A stretch of 40,852 nucleotides of DNA from Lentilactobacillus kefiri (GTDB lineage Bacteria > Bacillota > Bacilli > Lactobacillales > Lactobacillaceae): assembly GCF_007989105.1 (NCBI RefSeq), contig NZ_BJVK01000016.1, positions 1 through 40,852 on the forward strand, written 5' to 3'. The notes beneath the pieces are model-generated. The model saw nothing but the letters and a program-made list of their open reading frames with translations, was not told the origin of the DNA and ran no database searches. This document shows positions 1 to 9,152 of the stretch, piece by piece (position 1 is the first letter of the stretch; each line of letters opens with the position of its first letter). A program made the translations under genes and the position numbers.

Positions 1-64
1 GTACATAAAAATCCGCCATTTTGCGTATCTAGTTTATATCATGCAAAAAATGGAGGATTTTATT

Positions 65-2131
65 TTGAAAAAAGCAATTTTATTATCAGTTTCGTTGGGT
101 GTATTGGGCGCTGCAAGTCCGGTGGTGGTTCAGCAGGATGTGCGGGCAAATGCAGACACTGTGAACCAAGCCCCAGGAACCGTGAATGTAACAATCCATA
201 AGGTATATCATTCAAGGGGCATTTTTGGGACACACCAAGACAATCAAGGTTTTGATCAGTCCGTCACTCTCGATCCAAGAAAGTCTAATGAAATATACTT
301 AGACGACGAACCGGATTATAGTCCTTCCCATAAATCTATTAAGGTTGACCCCATGTCAACAAGAGAAGTAGTTGTTGACTATTACGCGACGCCAGCAAAA
401 GTACAAGTAAAGTTTGTAGATGTTACTGGCAAAATAATTCGAGATCCAAAAAATTATGACAAATGTACCTTGCACGGGTAGTATATTTTAAAATCTGAAA
501 TTACAAATATTGATGGTTACAAGCTTTTAAATCCTCACACCACAGAAGGGAAAATATCTTCCACGGAGCAGACGATTAAGCTAGTTTACACAAGGAGTGA
601 TACACCTCAAGAATCCCACGAACTAAAAAACATCGTTACCGTTGAATCGGCGGTTACAAATAATCCAGCACCAGAGAAAAAGGTTGAACACACCGAAGAA
701 TCTCCTGCAACGCAGGCAGTGTCAACTCCTGAAAGTCAAACTCAAGTTGAGTTGCCAAAAGCCAGTCCACTGAAGAACAACTCGACGTTAGAACCGCACA
801 ATGATGTGAAGCTGTTACCAGTACCACCTGTGGAAGCTGTTGAGACTGAAAAGAAGGATCAACCCCAGTCGGTTAAACCAGTGAAGACTGAAAATCAGAA
901 TCAGGATGTTTCAAAGAAACAAAGGACGCAAGACACCCAAAACATGCAAAACGCATCCAGCTCAGCGACTAAGTCCGTTGATGACGGCAAATCGTCCACT
1001 GAACAGGCAAAACAGGCTCCTAAATCAGTTCCAGCCGTTTCTCCAAAGACAGACGGAAAGACCGAATCAAAGACGACTGCAAATGAAGCCAAGCACACTG
1101 AAGCTGCAAAAGAATCCAGTGTCGAAGCAAAAGCAGATCCCAAAGGTCTTTCAAGTGAAACCAAAGATGGCGGAGACAAGCCAACCACAACTAAAGAAGA
1201 CACTGATCAGACAGCGCCTGCAGAGAAAACTGAGACCCCAAAAGAGGTCCCAAACAATGAAGGTGTCGCTCCAGCTGAGAAAGATTTACCTGCAGCTGCT
1301 CAAGACGATGCACAAATGACAACGAATGAAGCCAAACAGCCGACTAAAGCGGGCCTTGTGAAAATTCCTCAAGTGGACAAAAAGGCTGTTGATGAGGATC
1401 CATTTCTTAAATCAATTTCAGATAAAGGGTCAGTCAGCGAGGAAAAGGTGGCCGTTGATAAATCCAAGAAACGATCAATTCGAAAAGAGATTTCTTCAAC
1501 TGAACAATACCGTCTTCGTGGCATTGATGCACATAGCAAGGAACTTTTTAACAAAACGGTGGATTTGACTAAGGAAGATGCAGCCGATTTTCCAGCTAAG
1601 AACGTGGAATTCTATGGCTATGATTTAGTCGATTCTGAATATAATAAAGAAGCCAAAACGTTCATATTGCATTATCAAGCTAAAAAAGTGACGTTCCATA
1701 TTATCAATACTGACGAAGAGGGGAAAACATTGTCTAAAGAAACTCTCCAGATGGAATTTGGCGATCAGAAATCCTACACACCGAAAATTATTTCAGGTTA
1801 CCAGGTAAACGATTCCTCAAAAGTCTTGAAAGCTGACAATCTGTTACCGGATGACGTTACCTTCATATATTCCAAATTATCAGATAAGCGGCAAACAAAT
1901 GAAACGCATGCCAAGACTCGTGATAAAGCTCGTAGCAAAGCGTCTGAAGATGATCATCAACATACGCTGGCCGAGAAAGGGGATGTCTCTGATGAGCATT
2001 CCAGTGATTCTGACGAGTCGAATGAAAAGCTACCCCAAACCGGCGAATCTCATTCATTTCTTGGTTCCTTAAGCGGTTTGGCTCTTCTATTTGGTCTAAT
2101 CGGTAAAAAACTTTTTAAACGAGACATTTGA
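65..2131 (+). pseudogene. LPXTG-anchored MucBP-like surface adhesin interrupted by an in-frame TAG
   Basis: This is one continuous reading frame of about 689 codons broken by a single TAG at 479-481. The frame stays open from 482 to 2131. The likely start is the TTG at 65, because GGAGG (52-56) lies 8 bases ahead of it, whereas the ATG at 41 has no ribosome site. Lys-Lys and a hydrophobic stretch ending in ANA-D form a signal peptide. A MucBP-like beta module spans the stop: VQVKFVDVTG lies before it and IDGYKLL and IKLVYTR after it. A Lys/Glu/Ser/Thr/Pro-rich stalk follows (about 715-1440), then a second beta region, the sortase motif LPQTG, a hydrophobic helix and a basic tail. As read, the product would be secreted but unanchored, at about 138 residues. 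The lesion may be a real nonsense mutation or a base error; the family call is confident. Confidence 0.8.
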
Positions 2132-2174
2132 TTATGATATGATGGATATCAGAAATAATTAGAGGATGATCGAA

Positions 2175-3704
2175 TTGCAGGTACGAGGAAGTTACAGGCT
2201 GTCTCAAATTAAAACAATTGTAAATGGTATTATCATTGGTGTTCTTGCAGGTTCTGCGGTATCAATGTTTCGTTGGTCAATTGGCCACATGACGAATATT
2301 ATGCAGTATCTTTACGTTAATTCTATTCACCATTTACATTTTTTATTTATGGCAATTGTGATCAACGTTATTATTGGCTTGATCGTCGGCTGGTTTTTAA
2401 AACAGCAGCCGGATATTAAAGGATCCGGTATTCCACAAGTTGAAGGTCAACTGTTGGATGAGGTGAACTATGGCTGGTGGCCGGTTCTTTGGCGAAAGTT
2501 TATCGGTGGCATTCTGGCAATCGGTAGTGGCCTTTATCTTGGCCGGGAAGGGCCCTCTATTCAATTGGGATCTACCTTGGGTCAGGGAGTTGCCCATTTT
2601 ACCAAGCAGGTTGGATTTGACCGTCAGGTATTGATTTCCAGTGGTGCGGCTGCCGGCTTGAGCGCTGCATTTAACGCGCCAATCGCCAGTACACTGTTTG
2701 TACTTGAAGAAATTTATCACAATTTTTCAACAAACATCTGGATCGTTTCATTAACTTCAGCCGTCACTTCGGATATGGTTGCAGCATATGTATTTGGTTT
2801 AAAGCCGGTTCTCTATATGAGAAGCGAGCCGTTACCACTTAAGTATTTCATTTGGGTAATTGTACTTGGAATTGCCTTGGGTGTCTTGGGTCGACTTTAT
2901 CAAATGGTCATCCTGCGCATGGGTAAATGGTATTCCCACACCAAGATTCCATGGTACTTTAACGGGATTATTCCATTACTGCTTGTGATTCCTCTTGGGG
3001 CATTTTTCCCACAGCTGTTGGGTGGGGGCAGTAAAATCATTCTTCAGTTGAGTTCCGCAAATTATCCAACCCTGATTCTCTGTTTGTACTTTATTATTCG
3101 ATTTGTTTTTTCAATGATTTCATACGGTAGCGGGTTGCCCGGTGGGATTTTCCTGCCAATTCTTTGTTTAGGCGGTCTGATTGGCGCAATTGTCGGTAGC
3201 ATTGCCGTTAATCTCGGCTTGATGAGTCCATTTTATTTCTCAAGCTTTATCATTATGGGGATGGCCGGTTATTTTGCCGCAATTAGTAAGGCACCCTTTA
3301 CGGCGATTCTGCTTATCACAGAGATGGTTGGAACACTCTCGCATCTCCTTGGTCTGGCAGTTGTCTCATTAATCGCATACGGCGTCTTAGACATGTTAAA
3401 CGGCAAGCCGGTGTACTACTCCATGCTTCAGCAGTTGTTAAAGGTCCAAACCAAGATGAATATGGGTCGAACCGCCGAAATTATGGAGACGGTTTATGCC
3501 GGATCCGATATGGACGGCAAAAAAGTTAGCCAAATTCATTGGCCAAACCGTGCGCTGCTGACAAAAATTCAGCGGAACGGCGTTGAAATTGTTCCAGCCG
3601 GGAATACTTTGATTCGCTGGGGAGACACGCTTTTTATTAACGTCTCAACTAAAAACCAGCGTCAAATTACCCAACAAATTATTTCCTTAACAACAGAAAC
3701 TTAA
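2175..3704 (+). CDS. ClC-family chloride channel/antiporter with C-terminal RCK_C domain
   Basis: This is a multi-pass membrane protein that moves chloride, probably in exchange for protons. The ClC signatures are present in order: GSGIP (about residues 83-87), GREGP (about 123-127) holding the gating glutamate, a Glu-Glu pair (about 178-179) where exchangers carry the internal proton glutamate, GGIFLP (about 335), and a Tyr-Tyr after GKPV in the last helix. These residues favour an exchanger over a passive channel. Residues from about 430 resemble an RCK_C (TrkA-C) ligand-binding domain rather than the CBS pair common in ClC proteins. The TTG at 2175 is the preferred start: AGAGG (2161-2165) lies 9 bases ahead, while the ATG at 2166 abuts it. 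A small inverted repeat lies at 2135-2151, and no clear terminator separates the gene from the adhesin. Confidence 0.9.
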   Translation: MQVRGSYRLSQIKTIVNGIIIGVLAGSAVSMFRWSIGHMTNIMQYLYVNSIHHLHFLFMAIVINVIIGLIVGWFLKQQPDIKGSGIPQVEGQLLDEVNYGWWPVLWRKFIGGILAIGSGLYLGREGPSIQLGSTLGQGVAHFTKQVGFDRQVLISSGAAAGLSAAFNAPIASTLFVLEEIYHNFSTNIWIVSLTSAVTSDMVAAYVFGLKPVLYMRSEPLPLKYFIWVIVLGIALGVLGRLYQMVILRMGKWYSHTKIPWYFNGIIPLLLVIPLGAFFPQLLGGGSKIILQLSSANYPTLILCLYFIIRFVFSMISYGSGLPGGIFLPILCLGGLIGAIVGSIAVNLGLMSPFYFSSFIIMGMAGYFAAISKAPFTAILLITEMVGTLSHLLGLAVVSLIAYGVLDMLNGKPVYYSMLQQLLKVQTKMNMGRTAEIMETVYAGSDMDGKKVSQIHWPNRALLTKIQRNGVEIVPAGNTLIRWGDTLFINVSTKNQRQITQQIISLTTET

Positions 3705-3733
3705 TTCCAAAAGGTAGCGTATTTTGGTATAAT
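3705..3733 (+). promoter_or_regulatory. Probable promoter of secG
   Basis: A perfect -10, TATAAT (3728-3733), lies 17 bases after a poor -35, TTCCAA (3705-3710). The spacer contains an inverted repeat CCAAAA/TTTTGG (3707-3712 and 3722-3727), which could be a short operator or a weak hairpin ending the upstream gene. Confidence 0.6.
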
Positions 3734-3788
3734 GTGTTAGTTTAGTAAGAGTAGTATTAAGCCGATTCAACGGTAGGAGGCTATCAAC

Positions 3789-4025
3789 GTGTACAACTTT
3801 TTGTTAACATTATTACTGATCGACTGTGTATTAATCACAATTGCAGTATTAATGCAACCATCAAAGACTAATGACGCCATGTCTGCCTTAACTGGTGGGG
3901 CCGATGACTTGTTTGCAAAGCAGAAGCCACGTGGCTTTGAAGCATTCATGCAAAAAACTACACTTGTTTTAGGGATTATTTTCTTTCTCTTAGCACTTGC
4001 ATTAGTTTGGATATCATCTCATTAG
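3789..4025 (+). CDS. secG: Preprotein translocase subunit SecG
   Basis: This 78-residue protein has two transmembrane helices, one at the N-terminus and one near the C-terminus. They are joined by a cytoplasmic loop containing LTGGADDLFAKQKPRGFEA, which fits the conserved SecG loop. SecG joins SecY and SecE and helps SecA drive exported proteins across the membrane. The start is GTG at 3789, with AGGAGG (3775-3780) 8 bases ahead. It has its own promoter and is followed by a terminator. The order secG, esterase, rnr, smpB is usual in lactobacilli. The length is normal for the family. Confidence 0.93.
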   Translation: MYNFLLTLLLIDCVLITIAVLMQPSKTNDAMSALTGGADDLFAKQKPRGFEAFMQKTTLVLGIIFFLLALALVWISSH

Positions 4026-4030
4026 TATTC

Positions 4031-4064
4031 AATCCTCCTGTTTAAATGCAGGAGGATTTTTATT
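4031..4064 (+). terminator. Rho-independent terminator after secG
   Basis: The stem AATCCTCCTG (4031-4040) pairs perfectly with CAGGAGGATT (4049-4058) around an 8-base loop, and a T-rich tract follows. It lies before the esterase start, so part of the transcription probably stops between secG and the next genes. Confidence 0.85.
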
Positions 4065-4099
4065 ATAATTGAACATGTGGATGCGAAAGGATGGGTGCT

Positions 4100-4846
4100 A
4101 TGCAAACACCAGTCAAATCTTTTTATTTCGAACACGGGCCAAAGGCAGTCATATTATTGCACGCTTTTGCCAGTGGTCCCGTTGACGTCCGAATGTTGGC
4201 AAGATATTTGGAACGTCAGAACTACACAGTTTATGCACCGATGTTTATGGGGCATGGAACTTCGGATTTCAGCGACATTTTAATCCAGGGGACACCCGAA
4301 CGTTGGTGGAATGATGCTCAAAGGGCGGTTCAATTTCTGAAGGACAAGGGCTATACTCAAACAAGTATCTTTGGGATTTCACTTGGTGGAATTTTCGCTG
4401 CCAAAACGTTGGAGAATGATCCTTCGCTGGTTGGTGGCGGATCATTCGGATCACCAATTGTCCGAAAAAGGCAATTTAGTGTTCACAACACCTTCATGCA
4501 GATGGCCAAAGCCAATTTCGTCCAGTATCAAACAAATGAAGCCATTATGAATTCAAAACTCAAATGGCTTGATGAAAACATTGATACGCTTCTGGGCAAA
4601 ATTGCCGACTTCACTGTTGGAGTTGCGCAAGATCTGCCAAAGATTTACCAGCCATATTTTATTGGCCAGGGATTAAATGACGAAATTGTTAATCCGGAAA
4701 GTGCCAAGTCATTACGTGACGGCCTGGTTAACAGCCAAGTCAGTTACCATGAATACCCAAATGCCAGTCATATGATTACTGTTAACACTGCTCATAAGCA
4801 ATTAGAGGCTGACTTAAACCAATTTCTAACACAACTTTATGAATAA
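4100..4846 (+). CDS. Alpha/beta-hydrolase carboxylesterase (EstA-like)
   Basis: This is a cytoplasmic serine esterase of about 248 residues with no signal peptide. The nucleophile sits in GISLGG (GxSxG, Ser about 94). The acid is probably the Asp in GLNDEIVNP, and the base His lies in NASHMI near the C-terminus. The oxyanion-hole region resembles LLHAFASGP, and the order matches the monoacylglycerol-lipase/carboxylesterase family. An ATG at 4100 with AAGG (4087-4090) 9 bases ahead is preferred; an in-frame ATG at 4091 directly abuts that site. It lies between secG and rnr, 15 bases before rnr, as in other lactobacilli. The natural substrate is not known; short-chain acyl esters are typical. 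Confidence 0.85.
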   Translation: MQTPVKSFYFEHGPKAVILLHAFASGPVDVRMLARYLERQNYTVYAPMFMGHGTSDFSDILIQGTPERWWNDAQRAVQFLKDKGYTQTSIFGISLGGIFAAKTLENDPSLVGGGSFGSPIVRKRQFSVHNTFMQMAKANFVQYQTNEAIMNSKLKWLDENIDTLLGKIADFTVGVAQDLPKIYQPYFIGQGLNDEIVNPESAKSLRDGLVNSQVSYHEYPNASHMITVNTAHKQLEADLNQFLTQLYE

Positions 4847-4861
4847 TAAGAGGAATATAGA

Positions 4862-7204
4862 TTGCAAGATAATGATTTGAAAAATCAAATAGAAAACGTT
4901 CTCCGAACATATCCGGACAACGTATTTACTGTCGAAAAAATTGCTGACGTTTTACGCTCACACGGTTCTGCCGCTTTTAAGCTGATTGTTCAAGAATTAG
5001 CTTCTTTGGAACGCGATAAAGTCGCTGTTGTTACGCAGGATGGTAAGTTTCAGTTGAATCCTGACAAGCAAAAGCTCTCAGGCATTTTCCACGCCAATGA
5101 TAAGGGCTTTGGATTCGTTGCATACGATGAAACTGCCCCTGATGCGTACATTGCTCCGGACAATACGATGAATGCCTTGAACGGTGATACGGTTGAAATG
5201 GAAATTGTTCGACCCGCTCAACCAGGTTCTGATCGTGGTCCAGAAGGTAAAGTAACCGCCATTGCCGAGCACAAGTATACTCGGGTTGTTGGCCCATTTG
5301 AAAAGAGCGATGACGATAAGGGCTACATTGGCCAATTGACTTTAAACGATAAAAAAATTGCCAAATACAAGTTTTATATTAATGATGTTGGTTTAAAACC
5401 AACTCCTGGAGAAGTCATCACTGCTCAAATTACTGAGTATCCAGATTCCAAGCATCCTGATTATATGGTTGGAATTGCCGATGAGGTCATTGGATCAGTT
5501 GATGATCCCGGCATTGATATTTTGCAGATTGTGTATGCTCATGATATTCCAGCCGAATTTCCTGAGGATGTTATTCAAGCTGCCGATGCCATTCCCGACC
5601 ATGTAACCGAAGCCGAAAAAGTTGGTCGTGAAGATATCACGGATCAAGACTTGGTTACGATTGATGGTGAATCATCAAAGGATTTGGACGATGCTGTTAC
5701 TGCATGGAAACTGCCTAATGGCAACTATCATTTAGGGGTTCATATTGCCGATGTCAGCCATTACGTTCAACCGGGAAGTGCCATTGATAAAGAAGCATTC
5801 CGCCGTGGAACTTCAGTTTATTTGACTGACCGGGTTATTCCAATGCTGCCAAGGAGACTTTCCAACGGAATCTGTTCATTAAACGAAGGCCAACTCCGTC
5901 TTTGCATGAGCTGTGAAATGGAAATTGACCAGTCTGGTAATATTATCAAGCATCGAATCCATCCAAGTTTGATGAGATCAACTGCTCGGATGACTTATAC
6001 AGCTGTTAATAATATTTTGGAGTCCCATGATGAAAAGACAATGGAACGATACAAAAAACTCGTTCCAATGTTTGAAACGATGGGTGAACTTCATAAAATT
6101 TTGTACAAACATCGTAAAGCACGTGGTGCCATTGACTTTGATGATAATGAAGCAGAAATTATCGTTGATGAAAAGGGCCACCCAATTGACATTAAGCTTC
6201 GTGTCCGTGGAACTGCTGAACGAATGATTGAATCATTCATGTTGGCTGCCAATGAAACGGTTGCCAAGCATTATTATGAAAAACACGTGCCATTTATTTA
6301 CCGTGTCCATGAAACTCCTGATGCCGACCGGATTCGAACATTCTTCGAAACGTTGACGGCATTTGGCATTAATGTCAAAGGTGATCCTGAGCACATTACG
6401 CCTAAGACTTTACAAAATGTTTTAAAGAAGGTTGTTGGTAAACCAGAAGAAATGATGGTTTCTGTGATGTTGCTGCGTAGTTTGAAGCAGGCCCGCTATG
6501 CTGACCAGGAATTAGGTCACTTTGGTTTGGCTGCACCATACTACACCCACTTCACATCACCAATTCGTCGTTATCCGGATACGATGGTTCACCGTTTGAT
6601 TCATTACTATAAAGATAATGGCATCAATGACGAAACCAAGAAACGTTATGCAAATGTCCTTGATGAAATTGCAACCACAACTTCACAATATGAACGACGG
6701 GCTGTCGATGCTGAACGGGATACTGATTCAATGAAGAAAGCCGAATACATGAACGACCACTTGGGTGAAGAATTCGATGGGGTTGTCAGTTCTGTTATGA
6801 AGTTTGGCTTGTTTATCGAATTACCTAATACGGTTGAGGGCTTGGTTCACATTAGTCGAATGAACGACGACTACTATCAGTATGTTGAACAATTTATGGC
6901 CTTGGTTGGGCGGAACACTCGACGGACGTATAAAATGGGACAGGCAATCAGAGTTAAGGTTGTCAACGTTGACGTTAAGCAGAGTGCTGTTGACTTTGAC
7001 ATTGTTGATCCTGAAAAGACACCTGTCAGCAACATGCTTCCAAAACGGACTTACCACAATAATTATCATGGCAATAATGATCGACATGGTAATTCCAACG
7101 GTAATTCTCATTCCAATCACTCGAATCATTCCAATAACCGTAATCGGAACAATAATTCCCACGGTAATGGTAATAATGGACATCGCAACCATAATAAGCA
7201 TTAA
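4862..7204 (+). CDS. rnr: Ribonuclease R
   Basis: This is a 3'-5' processive exoribonuclease that degrades structured RNA and works with SmpB-tmRNA. Domains in order are an N-terminal winged helix (1-60), two cold-shock domains (about 65-225), the RNB catalytic domain (about 240-580) with the metal-binding motif DGESSKDLDDAV near residue 270, and an S1 domain (about 635-715). The start is TTG at 4862 with AAGAGG (4848-4853) 8 bases ahead. The C-terminal tail of about 53 residues is unusual. It is made almost wholly of Asn, His, Ser, Gly and a few Arg, where this family commonly ends in a Lys/Arg-rich tail. smpB begins 20 bases downstream, consistent with cotranscription. Confidence 0.95.
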   Translation: MQDNDLKNQIENVLRTYPDNVFTVEKIADVLRSHGSAAFKLIVQELASLERDKVAVVTQDGKFQLNPDKQKLSGIFHANDKGFGFVAYDETAPDAYIAPDNTMNALNGDTVEMEIVRPAQPGSDRGPEGKVTAIAEHKYTRVVGPFEKSDDDKGYIGQLTLNDKKIAKYKFYINDVGLKPTPGEVITAQITEYPDSKHPDYMVGIADEVIGSVDDPGIDILQIVYAHDIPAEFPEDVIQAADAIPDHVTEAEKVGREDITDQDLVTIDGESSKDLDDAVTAWKLPNGNYHLGVHIADVSHYVQPGSAIDKEAFRRGTSVYLTDRVIPMLPRRLSNGICSLNEGQLRLCMSCEMEIDQSGNIIKHRIHPSLMRSTARMTYTAVNNILESHDEKTMERYKKLVPMFETMGELHKILYKHRKARGAIDFDDNEAEIIVDEKGHPIDIKLRVRGTAERMIESFMLAANETVAKHYYEKHVPFIYRVHETPDADRIRTFFETLTAFGINVKGDPEHITPKTLQNVLKKVVGKPEEMMVSVMLLRSLKQARYADQELGHFGLAAPYYTHFTSPIRRYPDTMVHRLIHYYKDNGINDETKKRYANVLDEIATTTSQYERRAVDAERDTDSMKKAEYMNDHLGEEFDGVVSSVMKFGLFIELPNTVEGLVHISRMNDDYYQYVEQFMALVGRNTRRTYKMGQAIRVKVVNVDVKQSAVDFDIVDPEKTPVSNMLPKRTYHNNYHGNNDRHGNSNGNSHSNHSNHSNNRNRNNNSHGNGNNGHRNHNKH

Positions 7205-7224
7205 AATGTAAGTGAGGTGATTTG

Positions 7225-7698
7225 ATGGCCAAAAGGAAAAATCGGCATAATAATGATAATTTGATGGCGCAAAATAAAAAAGCCCGTCATGATTATTCGA
7301 TTTCTGATACTTACGAAGCCGGCATTGTTTTGACCGGAACTGAGATTAAATCAATTCGTGCCCGTCGAATCAACCTAAAAGATGGATTTGTCCAGATACG
7401 AAATGATGAAGCTTATATGATGAATGTGCATATCAGTGAATATGCGCAGGGAAATCAGTTTAATCATGATCCGCTGCGTAATCGGAAATTGCTGCTTCAT
7501 AAAAAGCAGATTCGTAAGTTGGCTCAAATTACTCAGGATAAAGGAGTCACAATTGTTCCTTTGAAAGTTTATCTCAAAAATGGCTTTGCCAAAGTTTTGA
7601 TTGGGGTAGCAACTGGTAAACATGAGTACGATAAGCGAGAAACCATCAAGCGGCGTGACCAGAAGCGTCAAATCGAACGAGTTATGAAACATTATTAA
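7225..7698 (+). CDS. smpB: SsrA-binding protein SmpB
   Basis: This small basic RNA-binding protein of about 157 residues carries tmRNA into stalled ribosomes for trans-translation. The family hallmarks are [23 protein letters not shown], the central DGFVQI and [12 protein letters not shown], and a basic C-terminal helix ([19 protein letters not shown]) that enters the mRNA channel. The ATG at 7225 has GAGGTGA just upstream; a TTG one codon earlier is less likely. The N-terminus is slightly extended by an Asn/His-rich stretch. Placement after rnr links the two ribosome-rescue functions. Confidence 0.95.
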   Translation: MAKRKNRHNNDNLMAQNKKARHDYSISDTYEAGIVLTGTEIKSIRARRINLKDGFVQIRNDEAYMMNVHISEYAQGNQFNHDPLRNRKLLLHKKQIRKLAQITQDKGVTIVPLKVYLKNGFAKVLIGVATGKHEYDKRETIKRRDQKRQIERVMKHY

Positions 7699-7712
7699 AG
7701 CAAGTAAACTAA

Positions 7713-7757
7713 AAGCGATGAAGCGATTGGCATGATGCCAATTCGTTTCATCGCTTA
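7713..7757. terminator. Bidirectional terminator between smpB and the LURP-one-like gene
   Basis: This is a long hairpin with arms starting AAGCGATGAA (7713) and ending TTTCATCGCTT (7755), with near-complete pairing of about 20 bases and a 3-base loop. Runs of A and T flank both sides, so it can end transcription from both convergent genes. Confidence 0.85.
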
Positions 7758-7760
7758 TTT

Positions 7761-8321
7761 TCATTTATTGTGGACAGTTTGAATATTTTCTCCTTCAAGT
7801 TTGGCCTTAACTGGCGCTTTTTCCAAAACACCGAGTTTTAGTCGGGATGCGTGGGCTAATGAAGGGTGGTTCAAGATGGCGGCAATCGCCAAGACCAAAG
7901 GTTCGTGGTTGGTACTGTCAACATCCATGATCCGAATGACCTGATCGGATTGGCTGTAAGATTTGATCGTTGCAATCCGGTTTCGGCCGTGCATAATCCG
8001 GTAGGTCTGTTTTTCCTGATTTCCGGTTACCAGCCAATTAATGCCATTTATGAAGATGGTGGTGTAATGTAACGTGAAGTGGACAACCGAACTTCCCACA
8101 AATTGATCCAAATAGTAAAGGTCAAATTTGGGGGTCATTCCAAGCGACTGTTGCCGAACAGTGGCCACGACTTCCCCGGAAATGGCGTAAATTGAAAAAG
8201 TGTCGGAAATTAGGCCCCATTTCCCAACAATTAAATACTTTGTGTCTCGATATTGATCGGTTACTTTACTCGAACGGGTATGATCCAATTCGGATAAGTT
8301 CAACTGTAATTTTCGACTCAT
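7761..8321 (-). CDS. LURP-one-related (tubby C-terminal-like) protein
   Basis: This 186-residue soluble protein has no signal peptide or membrane helix. The strand-rich pattern suggests the LURP-one/YxjI family, which has a tubby-like beta-barrel fold: YLIVGKWGLISDTFSIYAISGEVVATVRQ, then FDLYY, then the IMHGRNRIATIKSY hairpin, then a C-terminal helix. In bacteria the function of this family is unknown; phospholipid binding has been proposed for the fold. The ATG at 8321 is preceded by AAAGGA about 9 bases upstream. It is transcribed divergently from ung and converges on smpB. I recognise the family only from its overall pattern. Confidence 0.65.
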   Translation of the reverse strand: MSRKLQLNLSELDHTRSSKVTDQYRDTKYLIVGKWGLISDTFSIYAISGEVVATVRQQSLGMTPKFDLYYLDQFVGSSVVHFTLHYTTIFINGINWLVTGNQEKQTYRIMHGRNRIATIKSYSQSDQVIRIMDVDSTNHEPLVLAIAAILNHPSLAHASRLKLGVLEKAPVKAKLEGENIQTVHNK

Positions 8322-8430
8322 AAACGCATTTCCTTTACTTGTATTGATTACATTTTAACACGTTCCCAAATTATTTACTCTGGTGTTATTTTAAAAATGA
8401 TATGGTAGAATAAAACGTGAGGTGTTAGGA

Positions 8431-9123
8431 ATGAAACCGTTTATAAAAAATGACTGGTGGGATGTTTTAAAACCCGAATTTGAAAAAACTTACTATCAGC
8501 AGCTGCGTCAATTTTTAATATCAGAATATAAAACTCAATACATTCATCCTGATATGAATCATATTTTTGAAGCGTTTCAGCTGACGCCTTTCAGCAAGGT
8601 GAAAGTTGTGATTTTGGGTCAGGATCCATATCACGAACCTCACCAAGCTCAGGGGTTAAGCTTTTCAGTGATGCCGGGCGTTCAGATTCCACCGTCACTA
8701 CAGAACATTTATAAGGAGCTTCAGTCTGACCTCGGTATTAAGCCGGTTGCTCACGGTGACTTGGAAAGCTGGGCAAAGCAGGGCGTCCTGCTTTTGAATT
8801 CAGTGCTGACCGTTAGAAATGGTCAGGCTTTCTCCCACAAGGGAAAAGGCTGGGAACAGTTAACGGATGCCGCAATTCAAAAACTTTCTGCTCGTGAAAA
8901 ACCGGTCGTCTTTATTCTGTGGGGAAGAGCTGCCAGAAATAAGATTTCATTAATCGATACCAAAACCAATGTGGTGATTCAGTCCGCACATCCAAGCCCA
9001 TTGTCTGCGCATCGTGGATTCTTTGGCTCAAAGCCATTTTCCAAGACTAACGAAGCGTTGGCAGCAATGGGTGAAGAACCGATTAATTGGCAGTTACCAG
9101 AAAAGGTATCGCAAACATCTTAG
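8431..9123 (+). CDS. ung: Uracil-DNA glycosylase
   Basis: This family-1 UDG of about 230 residues removes uracil from DNA to start base-excision repair. The water-activating motif GQDPYH is present, followed by the QAQGLSFSV uracil-pocket region and the leucine-loop motif [11 protein letters not shown]. The preferred start is ATG at 8431 with GAGGTG (8419-8424) 6 bases upstream. A TAGAAT at 8406-8411 is a possible -10, though no good -35 is visible. pta follows 29 bases later, so the two may share a transcript, an order common in lactobacilli. Confidence 0.95.
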   Translation: MKPFIKNDWWDVLKPEFEKTYYQQLRQFLISEYKTQYIHPDMNHIFEAFQLTPFSKVKVVILGQDPYHEPHQAQGLSFSVMPGVQIPPSLQNIYKELQSDLGIKPVAHGDLESWAKQGVLLLNSVLTVRNGQAFSHKGKGWEQLTDAAIQKLSAREKPVVFILWGRAARNKISLIDTKTNVVIQSAHPSPLSAHRGFFGSKPFSKTNEALAAMGEEPINWQLPEKVSQTS

Positions 9124-9152
9124 GATGATTTTGTAGAATTGGAGGATTTATC

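Noticed and set aside
901-1203. 100-codon minus-strand open frame inside the adhesin
   Set aside because: It lies opposite the Lys/Glu/Ser/Thr-rich stalk, whose biased codons keep the other frames open. No start signal or domain is visible.
2135-2151. Terminator between the adhesin and the ClC gene
   Set aside because: The 6-base inverted repeat TGATAT/ATATCA has no T-run and is too weak.
6821-7201. 126-codon minus-strand open frame across the end of rnr
   Set aside because: It is the mirror of the Asn/His-rich low-complexity tail and S1 region of rnr, has no ribosome site, and its Ile/Val-rich product is explained by the repeated codons on the other strand.
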